This document shows positions 50,701 to 62,700 of a DNA stretch of 64,000 bases, piece after piece. The DNA comes from Pipra filicauda. Lineage: Eukaryota; Chordata; Aves; Passeriformes; Pipridae. The position numbers were made by a program, and so were the translations under genes. Under the pieces are notes generated by a model. It saw only the letters and a program-made list of their open reading frames with translations, did no database searches and was not told the origin of the DNA. The stretch is from positions 2,232,001-2,296,000 of the forward strand of contig NW_024104332.1 of the NCBI RefSeq assembly GCF_003945595.2. Reading direction: 5' to 3'. Positions within the stretch are counted from its first letter, which is position 1, and each line of letters starts with the position of its first letter.

Positions 50701-53700
50701 CAAGGACCAGGACTTGTGCCAGACAAGTGGCATGGATTGGACAGACTGTGATCCACAGGGGCACACAATTTCCGTGACCTCTGCTCCCCTCTGTGGGTTC
50801 TGCTACAACAGATTTATCTCACCCTGCACTCCAGTTTCAAAAGCAGGAGCATATCTGTGTAAGACCTGACTCAAGAACCACGGCACAGCTGAAACAAAGG
50901 AAAGAAACAACAACAACAGCTTCTCCCAGTGGGGCTTTTTTCAGTCTCAGACCCAAAGGGCACTTAGCTGACACACTGCCAGTGACAGAAAATCAAATTA
51001 AAAAACAAAAATAAAATACAGAGGGCAGGGAAAGTGCAAACATCAGTTGTCAGAAAAGGGGGAGAAAAATTCCTTTTGTTAAATTAGTCAGACCTTTGCT
51101 TCCAGATCCTACTGTGAGCACAAATGGAATCAGTAGGTTTAAAAGCATTCCTTCCCTTCTTTCCTGATTGGTGAATGGGGAGACGACATGGCTTAGGGGG
51201 AAATCTTCTTTCAAAGCCTGTGCAGTAATAATAAGAAAGGATTAAAAGATTTCATCAGCAGATCACGCACACAAGTCACTGCAGGGAATGATGATCCCCA
51301 GGCACCCTGTTTACACAGTGTAACACCAGCATTGATGACCTGATTGAATAACAAGCCCTCAGACTACTTAGTCAGGAGTAAAAGGAACTCACAGAGTAAC
51401 ACAGGGGTCACCTGCTCTTGTCGCAGGCAAGATGTCAGAAGCCCAGATTCCTAACTCTTACATATCATTAATAAAATCAGATGTATCCCAGAGGAGTCGG
51501 CTGAGTGTTAGTCCTAAGCTCTGCACTTCTGTGAGTGGCATCAGGACCTGACCCAGACTATGAGGAATAAAAAAAGGAACAGAGGAAACTGCACAAATGA
51601 CATAAGGTAAATATCCTGCTGTCCGAACATGGAGGCTATTCCCAAACACATTTTTTGTTCTGCCTCATTTTGTTCTGCCCCATCATCCTCCCTAACACAA
51701 AGAATGAACTCCTGAAAAATAAACAAAATGCACATTTACTTCTTGACACACAGTCAAGCCTAAATTGAATGGTCTTTCACCTTCTTTAGAGGAGGTAATA
51801 CAAATGACCGCCTAGTGACAGCACTTCTGCTCATTTACAGCATCCCAGTTCCTACAGACTTAGCTGTGAAATACAACTCCTCAAGCTTGCAGACCTGGGC
51901 TGAGAAATTCCAGGAGAAGAAGTTTTCTGATGGAGTGTGAAGTACTTCTGTTTCCTATCCTGCTGGAAGTATCAGGAATTATGCCTACTCATGTGTTTTT
52001 CTTGACATGTTTGGTTTTCATTACATTTAAAGCTCACGAATGAGTGAACAGGGAGAAGAAGGTAAAAAAAGTAAAAGTTCCCAATACTTTAAAAAACACT
52101 ATTAATTTGGTATCTGGTTTAAAAAATAAATCAATAATATTTCAGAGAAGGTGAAGGGGGCCCTTTTTTTGTTTTTGATTAAAGAACCATTGCCTTAGAG
52201 CTGGAAGAAACCTGTGTCAGTTTGTACCAAAAAGTGCTTTTGTGCCTCATGCTCTGAGCCGGCACTGTGTTTTGGTCCCTTCCCAAGCTGCCCTAATGCT
52301 CAGAAATACCTCCCTAAGTATTCAACTGGATGTGCCAATGCATACTTAAGTATGCAAGTTGGAGCTAGATTAGGAAATCTGTTCCTTCTTCGAACACCAC
52401 TCTGACTAACCTCACACTAATGGGGAGAGAAAGGGATACAGAGGCAGAAAGACTCTGCAATAGTTATGGCCCTGTTATGAGAAAGGAATAAAGATTAAAT
52501 GATCCAAAAAGTCCAGAATGCTTTCTTTTTTATTCTGGATAAAAAGGATGCCATTGCGTCAGCAGCTGAAAAGCCAAGTTGCCCTGCTTTTTGTGCTGGC
52601 ACACTGTGTGATCAGTTCAGGTAAGAGCAGAAGCACACAAACTCCACTCTCAGTTGCACACGTGGTCCCACAGGAAGACAGGAAGGGTTGCATGGACATG
52701 ACCCAAGCCAGGGCCCATCTCCCTGGGGTAGGAGGCTTATCCTAACTCCTTAGATCCTGCAGAGAATCCTAACCTGCTTATCAGAGCCTTAAACAGCATC
52801 CATCAGCCAAACTCCCTTGGACTTCAATGGCAGTGTTAAGCTGACGGATGCTTGCTCTGGACTTGGCCCCAGCAGAGGAATTCTGAGCTCAGCTCAAGCC
52901 TTCAAAAAGGAGGGAGAATTTACACGTTGCTTCTCTTTAATTTTTGGTGTATGTTCCACAGTTTTTGCCCAGCTTTCGCAGAAAGAAAACAGAGCACTGA
53001 TGAGTTGGTGTCTCAACCCGAGGCTCTAACAGGCCTGGCCACAGGCCAGGGCAGACACACCTGTATCTGCAATGCTACAAGCCGGACAACAGCTGTGCTG
53101 AAGGGAAGAGGTGGTGAGAGATAAGGGCTGAGATGAAGAAGGGGTAATCCGTCAGCCACACTGGAGGGTCCTACTACTCCCATCACCTGCAATACAAACA
53201 GAGCACATCACCACAACTGGCTGCTTACAGTTTCACCCATGCCATATCCTCCAACATCAGTGAAATGGAGGTGCCTTTCATTGAGCACTGAGTTGGGGTG
53301 GATCTAGGAGAACCAGCCCCCTCAGTGGTCCTTGCAGGAGCTGAGGCCAGTGAGGGGAAGGAGTACTAGCAGGGAAAGGAAGAGGAGAAGAGGGAACCAG
53401 CAAGGATGGGAGGAATGCACAGGGAACCTGGTACATTTATAAATGCACCCAGTACGAGCCTTGAATGACCAGCACTGGACCGGTGGAACAGCTAGAGTTG
53501 GAGGATATGTCATGTGACAACTGTAACAAATAAAAATATATCATCAAAGCAAAAAGTCTGCATTGAAACTGGACATCTTTTCCCTTCCCTTGCTGTTCTA
53601 CTTGAAAAATAATGTCCTAAGTCTGACCCAAGCCGGGTTTTGCACAATGTTCAGATTCCTCTCAAACACAGTCTCTTCTCAGGAACTGTAAGCATGATTT

Positions 53701-56700
53701 ATCTCACCTGACTGACCCCAGATGTCTGAAGCAGAGTCGCCTGCATGTGACCTCGTCTGGAACTACCTGAAATATCAGCACTAGAAAACAGCATTTCTAA
53801 GAGGAGAGCTATTTATACTGTTTGGGATGTGTCCCTCTGGAGGAATTAAATCACAGGCCTGCATATGCCTGTTTCTCTCCATGACTAGACACATGTAGAT
53901 GATGGGAACAGGGAGAAGTTACCTGGCAGATGACTAAGCTTATGGGAGATGAATACACGCTTCTTTCCCAAATTTAGCCTGGGCAAAAAAGCTAATAACC
54001 AGTTTTGTATCACAAAACCAAAAGACAATTTAGAAGGGAAAAAGTCAGAGCCCTTTCTTTGCATCACTATGGATTACCATTGAGATCAGCCTTCCTGGAT
54101 GATCTCTTTTGTGCTTCTTGATGCAGCTGGTCTACACATGATACAGCATGTAATCAGGGTGCTCTCACAGTGCTAAAGCTAAAATATTTAGCTAAAGCTA
54201 AAATATTCTTAGCAGTAGGAGTACATCTTTGCCTGGTAGCTCTCCCTGATGTTCCCAGTCAGCTGAATGTAAGCATGACAACTGCACTTTAGCACTGCAG
54301 AGCTTTCTGTTTGTAGGGCACTGGCTAATTCTTAATGCCTCTCGGAGAGCCTGCTGCTGTGATTCACCCTGCCATGCCTGCTTGCCAAAGTGGAAGTCCA
54401 TTCCAAATTTGTGTTTGAGCTGTGTAGCAGCCTCTGCATGGAGCAACTCTAAGTAGTCTGAGTGCCCAGAGCTGGCTTAGCTCCAGGCAGCTTGAACCTC
54501 TGCATGAACAGGGAAGAAGTCTTATATACTGACAGGTGGAAGCTTCCCTGCCCTTGCAGCAATGAGTGCTGAATGGACTTGAAGGACAGGAACCTGGCAA
54601 AACCTGATATTGCATTTTAGCTGGTGATCATTGTTTTCAAAGCCCCTCGGAGCACTAGTAAACCCTGAAAAGTTTTTCTGTTGCTGCTAGAAGTAGTTAC
54701 AACATTTTTGTTCTAAGGAGAAAATGTTATAAAACCCAATAACAATAAAAATGCTAGTGCAGCCTTTCCCCCTTTATTTGTTTTTTTTTCCACATAGAAT
54801 GAAAGCACGAATGTTTGCCCAAATGGCTGGAGTTACATTGCTATCAAAGTGGGGGCTTGTCCTCAGTGTAACAGCTGCACAAACACTAGAGTCTATCTCT
54901 GAATGACCAAGCATGTCTCTGTTGTAACACACCTAGGAGCATAAACTCTACTAGGAGTGGGATCTGAACATTGTACAGTGCAAACCTGTACTAGATCAAG
55001 CCAGGGACATTGCAAACAGTGGAGTCAATCCACCTTGTAAACCCTTCTAACTAGCCAACACCCGATGGCCTCTGACAGAGCCACCAGGCCCCTTCCCCCA
55101 CTGGGGATGGTAGGTACCCCCAGTGCCACCTTCTCCCTGTCTCTACCAGGTGTGTGCAGTCTCCACCACCCCACTCTCCAACTTGCAGCCCTCAACTCTC
55201 AGCTCAGTCTGGCAAAGGTGGATCTTCAAAGTGGTGTGTGGGAAGCAAGGGAAATAAATCCCTTGACCGCTGCTACCGGTCACTGTATCTCCCCATGCAC
55301 CACTTCAAAAATGAACCTTACTATCTCTAGTGTCACTTGCGAAGTCCCCCTGCCAGGGGTAAGGGGGACAGGTAAAATGACAGGAGTGGGAATGAACTGT
55401 CATCTTCAGTCCAGAGAAGTCAACAGCAGGGGGAGGTTTAGTAAAGGTTCGTGGGGTTGCCACTTGGCTACTCACCAGATTGACACAGACATTGATCAGA
55501 GACCTAAGGTGAGGCAGGAAGGATATGATAGGCTGCCTCTGAAGTGTCAAACAAACCCCTTCAATCAAACTGCTGGCAGGCTCCCACTCAACCTGGCGCC
55601 TGCAATACAACAGTAGGTTCTGTTAGCCACGGGCTCCTGCCCCCCACCAGATGCCCGCGACCGACACACAGTGACACCCACGGAGGAAACGCTTCAGACA
55701 GCAGTGACGTCCCAGGGAGCACAGAATGCGCGACAGACGGAAGGTTTTACCCCCGCAGCTCAGGAAAGCGCAGAGCCACAGAGCACAGCGGGCATTTGAG
55801 AGACAAGAAACATAGCAGAGGGTCTTTGCTGCTCACAGCAGCAGTGGTGAAGCCGCATTTCGCTCCCTGAGGATTCCCTCGGAAAAGATGAAAAATGAAA
55901 GGGAGCCCCAGACAGTGGTCTCAGGTGTCCCTATGTGGGGAAAAGATCTACTGTGCCATGCTACCAGCTGAGAGTGAGTCCTCCATGTAGCTTATGGATG
56001 TTCCCCACTGGAAGCCCATCGTCTTAGTGCCCTCTGTAAGCTACTGTGCAGCTTGGTCTGCTCTGCCAGAGTGACTCATAAACACAGACTGCCCCAAATG
56101 TAAACTGACCCAGTAGTACAATCTTTATCTCCCTCATCCTGTGCAGGAGGGATGATTCATTTTCTATCAGCACTAGTCCTTCATTCCAGGATCCTTTCTT
56201 CGCCGACACTTTGCTTTTTTCACCAAAACAACATTTAGGGCTTGTGCCAGCTGCTGAAAGGATTCGCCTTCCTAGTCGTAAGCAGGCACAGCGTAGGTAA
56301 CGTCAAAGTGGTTCATACCCTTCATCTCAGGGCCTGACTTTGGAGTCAGTGCAGTTCAGAAGCCAGCATCTGACTAAGCACTTTTTGGGACAGAAAGATA
56401 AGGCTGGCATAGCTTGTCAGCTCAATCCTAAACAGTATCCTAGTCGAGCTCCCCAGACTTCTCAGAGACGTGGGGGACGAAGTGTTCACTACGTGTGTTC
56501 TTATACAGACCAACATACGTTCATCTTTGAGCATCCACAGTTCTTAGATCTCCAGAATAGTAGTTTGTTCTTGCATTCTTCTTACACACGCACTGCTTCC
56601 ACTGGGTTTGGAGCGGGGTGCCCACAGGAGGCAGCATATAAGACTGTGATGTAAGTACCCCAATGGATGGCTCTTGGGCTCTGGCACCCAGGCCCATCCC

Positions 56701-59700
56701 TAAGAGACCCAATGATGGCCCAGTGATGCTTAAATGTAGATGCTGTATTTGATCCAGTGGCTTTGAGTCCCTTTGTGTACAGAAGAGCAATTTCAGCCAA
56801 GCATAGGTACAGGCACAGACAGAGAGAATATGAAGGGAATTTGAATGTATGAACATCCATTCAGTTTACATAAAGAGGAAAGATCTTCAGGAACAGAATA
56901 CCCTTTATCTGCCTTTCAGGGAGAAGAAAGTATGAGCGAGAAAAGAAAGAATGAGCGAGAAGCAGACAAGACATGACAAAGAATCAAACCACCAGGAAGG
57001 ACAAGTATCAAAATTTCTGCCTCTGAGTTCCCTACAAGGGCAGGAATTTCTTGAAGCAGGTTGTTAGCCAAAGGAAAGCGATAGATAGTGATGCCAGAAA
57101 GAAGAGATCACCTTCCTTTTATTTGCTCCATCTTTGCTGGGTACAGATAATTTACACTGGGACCTAATTCTGATGTTCTCTGACATGATTTGGCTTCTCA
57201 GCTGAGACTGACAGCAAAGGGACTGATTCAAGCAGTTTAGGACATATGCCGATGGGGGTCACTAAGACCAATGACTCTTTTTACTCAGATCACTGCAAAA
57301 TTTACAGGGCTGAGAGATTTTATACTACACAGGCTGGATTTGTACCACTGCCTCCAAGGTAGGAACACTCCATAGCCAATACTTCTTGAAATGGCCAAAG
57401 CCTGTGCCATAATGCCACTGTGTGATGCACCAGGCTTCCACTAGCCCCTGACTTGAAGCAGTTGATGCAGATCTGTGCCCTTTACTCGGGAGCATCCAGA
57501 AGCTATCGCATAGCTCCAGACTATTTTTGTCTTTACAGTGAACGTAACAGTACAGCCATGCTACAAATACTCTTGCTACAGTTTAGCTTTCCAGTACAAA
57601 ATAAAATTAATCTCCTCAACTCACAGCTAAGGTAAATAAAGAGGGCAGTGAGATGGTAAAAACCTGAAGACTTATTTCGGGGAAAGAAAAATGACATTTC
57701 TGGAAGTTCTCTCTGTAGTTCTCAGTAACCGTGTGTTTCTTTTGTTACCAGAAGACACAACAAAAATGTCAACATAAACACATAACAGAGATAAAAACAC
57801 CTGTTAATCTTCTGACACGTTGTAAAGATTCGCTGCAACGCGCCAGCTTTAGCCAGGATGACATACCCACACTTCAAGGCTTGCAACATCAGAAATGGAC
57901 CCCCATGGGTTTCCAGCGTACCAGCTCACCTCAGAGTAGGCATCTTGTGAATTTTATTGAACATACGATCCAATCTCTTTAAGATGAGGATAAGGGCAGG
58001 TCTCACCGCCTCGGCCGTCCAGTCCGTGATGGGCAGCATCTCCATGATGTAGCGCCGGAGCCCTCGGCTCTCCATGGTCTGCGTGTCGTAAGGTGCCAGT
58101 TTCAGCAGGGAATGTGCGATTTCCGCCAGCCTGGAACCGGGGATCGTGAAGAGGGAAATCAAACACAACTTGCGTTTCTCCACGCGTGCAAACGAACTAA
58201 ATGGTAAATCTTTCGCAGCCTAGTAAAAATGTGCTGCTGTTTAAACTCTTAGACGCGGTCTCTAAACAATCTGTTAAGATTGTCTTGCTGGAATCACTGC
58301 TTAAGAACACGAGTGATCTAAAAATTACTTTTACATTGACATTAAATGCGCCGAAGGGACATGAGGAATCACAGATTTGTGTAGCTAAAAACAAAGTATT
58401 TGAGCTGTCAGTCAGACTACAACATTGCAAATGTCTGTGAAATACAGACCCAATGAAACCTATTTGTCAATATTCATTAATATCAATATTATTAAAATGG
58501 ATTTGGTTTGGTTTTGTGCTTGTTTTTCAGTTTTACTACTGTAAAAAGTCTCACTGTACAATTTTCAAGTGTTAAAATTATAAAAATAACGTGTCCGTGG
58601 GTTTACACAACACGTCCTTTGTAGGATTACTCCCTGCAGCTTTGATTTGTTTCTCCTGATGCCTCTACAGATTGTGTTGCTGTTGCTTCTTCTAACCCTC
58701 CCAGATGGCCTTGCCGATGGCATTTTCTGTGTTGACTACGAAATATCATGGCAGCATTTAACTCGCAGTTTGACAAAGATCTTCTGAAATACTTGAATGT
58801 TTGTGGCAAACAAAGACTACAAATAAAGCTGCATCTACTAATAAAAGGGATAGAAATCTGTATACTCCCTGAAACGGACTTTATAGTGTATGATTACAAT
58901 ACAGCCTTATCCATATTGTGGGGGAGTTTCCTGAAATGCCTTCAACTAATGGAACATATCTCTATTCTCTTTATAATCTGCCTAGCAATATCAAGGGCAA
59001 TGAATTCTTCAGATTAACCAAAAGTCCTATAAAAGTTTTTCTTTATCCACTTTTTCTTTATTATTCCTTTTTACAACTACTTTGTCCTACTATGGAGTAG
59101 GTCTGTTTTCTTAAACACTGTGAAATTTAAATTATCATATAATTAAGCTTCTTGCTGGCAACTTAACATGTGGCAATCAGTGATACATAATGGTATATGA
59201 AAACTTCCTTATGTGTTATAAAGTGTGAGATCCATTTCATCCAATTTGAGAGGTCAATCTCAATTAATCTTCTAGTTCTGTTCATGCAGAAATAAGCAAC
59301 CTGGGAAATTCTTATCTTCCCGAAATACTGGCATAAACAGCTCACTGGATATGCATCTCCCTTTTTCATTGGGTCCAAATAGATCTTTATGACTTTTGCA
59401 GACTGAACATTTAACTTCTAAATGGCTAAAATTGGGTGAGATTCAGCCTGTCTGAAGTGACTAGCATATTATCTTACTTTCTGAAGCCTCTGAAATGGTA
59501 CCTGTCAGCCTCCCAGGACCATGGCTGTCACATCACGTTCTGGTGAGTCTGCTCTCTAGGTAGAACTCAGTTTTTTCCTCCAGTGGTTAAATGTGGTCAG
59601 TCATTTCAATGATACAAATTTATGTAAGAACCATGATGAAGTTTGCTTTTATTTAAGACTGTCTGTGATTAAGCACTTCAGGTTCCAACTCCAACAAACA

Positions 59701-62700
59701 GATATTTCTAGCACCTCCAGGACATTTAAGAGAACCAGAGCACAGCTCATTATCTACTGCAAATCAACCCCTTGGTTTTACTGCTGTAACCTTTGACCGT
59801 GAAAGACCTTTCTTGAAAAGAATGCAGTATTTGCCAGCTGCAAGTGTAAAAAGTATGAAACACTGACAAAAGAATTGAGTCCCAGTTGTTGGACAAACTT
59901 CTCAGTAGCAACTTATGTTATTTTGTGTTTACCATGAACGGCAAACTCAGAGAATCAGGACCAAAGTGCTTAGGAGGCTCCACTCCCAACTTCTTCTAGG
60001 TCAGCACCACGTGAAACTCTGCAGTGAGCGTCCAGCCAGCAAGCTGGGCTCAGTGCTGCACCTTAATAAAAGACTTGTGCACCTCTTTATCCTGTAAATG
60101 CCTTCTGCCCCATCCTCTTCCCTATTTCAGGCACTTATGGAGTGGTTGCTCTGCCTTTCTTGCTGGTTCTGATGCACTGAGTCACAGGAAAGGATACAGC
60201 TTGTATTCAGCCAGCTAGGCAGTCTCTCCAACCCCTGCCCCCTGTCGATACAGGCTTATTATCTGCCCTGATCTTCACTGCCACTGATTCTCATATATCA
60301 CATAGGCTTCCATGGAGCTATTTCAGATGGGGGTCTGAATGAGACCAGAGGAGAGCTTAAGAAACCTTCCTTATACACAGGCAGCATCAGGTACAATCTA
60401 AGGAACATCCAAAACAACCTCTGCATGTTTCAGAGAGCAAAATGCAACTACACTACCAAAAAGTGATCCATCTGCTATTATGAAAACTTAAGAGCTAAAA
60501 GAAGGGAATCTCCCTGAAACGAGCAAGAAAAGCAGCATGCCAGTGGAATACCTCATGTGGGACTTCACATCCAGCAGCTCCAGAGAAGTCACGCGGGGCT
60601 CACCAGCCAGATTCTGCAAAATCTTCAGCCTTGGACCACAGTGCTTGTAAAACTCTGTGCAGATATTCAGCAATGACTCCCGTGGTCTCCTGAACTCCTC
60701 TCTGGCAATTCGTTCATCCAGCTCCTCTCGGGGAAGACCCTGGCCCTCCTCCAGTATGTGAAGGTTCTCCCTGGAGAATATTAAATGAGACAAAGTAGGA
60801 AGTGTTATATGCAGTGGATCAGCAGGGATAGATTATAACAATGTCTCCATCTCGTTTTTGCAACAGGTGCTTTCTGCTGCAATTGAAAAGCAGTTGCACC
60901 TGCAATTAAAAAAAACAAAAAAGGAAAATTATAATATGCAAAGTCATGCTAAAAATGTAAATATTTTTAATGTAAATATGTATGAACTATCCTTTGCTAC
61001 CCTCCCCTGAAAAAAGGCTGCCTGTCACAGCAGCAGTGCATATAAACAGTTCATCATATGTCATGGAAGACTGGGCAAAGATTTTACTATACCTGATAAA
61101 GTGTAGTTTGGTTCCTTGTTCAGGGTACCTGGGAAAACAGAAACAGGGAGGTTTTAAACAGCAACTTAGTAATGTCTAAACTGTGCCTTTCTGAAAGAAA
61201 GTGATACTGTTGTAGCCCAGAGGTTTACTCACCAGGGCAGGATGGTATCTTGTGTCACTGGAACCATGGCTACACATAATTACCACACTGAACAGCCTGT
61301 ACCTCCCAACTGGCTGCAAACAACATATTCCTACAGTTATCCACCTTGTTATGAAAGGACAAATTTAAGCTTATAAACCATAGCCCTCTTTCAATTTCTC
61401 TTACTGATTTTCCCTCCAGTGCTCAGTCTGTTCCACGAATCCAGAGCTCACCAAGTGGAGTTTTTTTATTGTCATTTTCTCTTGACATTTCTTGTTGAGA
61501 AAGCATTAATAAACCTTGCACCACTTGGCTAACATGTCCAAGGCTGTAACAGTGATCATTCATGAGACTCCTGCTCATGTTGCCAGCAGATGTCTGTTGC
61601 AATGATAATACAGTAAAAGAAATATAGGCAGGAAATCTGGAGCAGTGCAAAAATATTTTGGATCAGAGATTGAACATTTGATAATCAGAAAGATCTGGAA
61701 ATGTAAATCAAGATGCCTGAGTCACAGAGCATTGGGAATCTCTGCATTGCCTGTCACCAGATACATATTAACTGCTCTCCAAAATGAGCAGACAGATAAT
61801 AAAGCAGTACTTTCCATTACACCTTATCTTCCTTAGACTGGGCAATCTTGCAATGGAAGTAAATGGCATATATCCACTTCAGACTCGAGCATGGAGGAGT
61901 TTATCTGCTTCTCAGATCAGGGGTTGAAAGTCAAAGCTGTGTTTCATCCATGCCTGAATTGATCTTAAAGAATAATAGGCTGATTCCAGGAGTTATGAAC
62001 CAAGATGTGTACACTATCTCCCTTGAATACCAAAAAAAAAAAAAAAAAAAAAAAAAGACAGGTAATAACTTGGAAAGCTCTAGGGGACAACAGTAAGGCA
62101 CAGTCTGGTCAGGAGAAGGCAGAGCTGCCTAGAAAAGTAATCAGTACTGCAACAAAAAACCTTCATAATCCCAAATGCTTGTGGGTGGATTTTATAACAA
62201 AATTTCTTAAGTCCTTTCTCTATGACTAAATTGTCAGAAGCCTTGTCTGATTTGCAGCAGCCTAACTGGAATGGCCACTATGGCCAAGGAGCACTATTAT
62301 AGTTTGCTGGTGCCATGTCCTTCTTCCATGTGAAGGTTCTTTAGTGTTTTGTAGTTTTTTTTTTAAGAAGGACAAAAATATTCCCAGTCATTCTTCCACT
62401 TCTCTCAAATTCTCCATCACCTCCTCCTTTGCTATCTGCAACTGCAAAAAAACCATAGACCAGTGTGGAGGTAAAGTTCATACAAGGAGAGCATAGGAAA
62501 TGTAAAAGGAAATGGAAAAGAGAAGAAAAGAAACCTAGAGGAGGTGCCAGCCTGCGAGTATCAACTGACATGCAGTTTATGCTTGTACTGCTGTTCAGTC
62601 CTTCAAAACAGGGCCAGAAGGATCTGACCCTTCTGCTGTCCAAATGTGCTCTGCCCAGTGGTCACTTTGACAGTGGACTCAGCAGGAAGCAAAGCACAGA

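Larger units (their letters stand above)
47838..53060 (-). other. UNC80 introns between exons g and k
   Basis: Introns 47838-48745, 48931-50156, 50364-51093 and 51218-53060. They hold the 45-bp direct repeat at 48021; otherwise nothing recognised. Confidence 0.6.
53187..60551 (-). other. UNC80 introns between exons d and g
   Basis: Introns 53187-55475, 55600-57929 and 58131-60551. They contain short direct repeats only. Plus-strand open stretches over exon f (55065-55616) are antisense shadows. Confidence 0.6.

Noticed and set aside
55065..55616. 183-codon plus-strand open frame
   Set aside because: It is antisense to UNC80 exon f, has no recognised similarity, and its composition fits a shadow of coding sequence.
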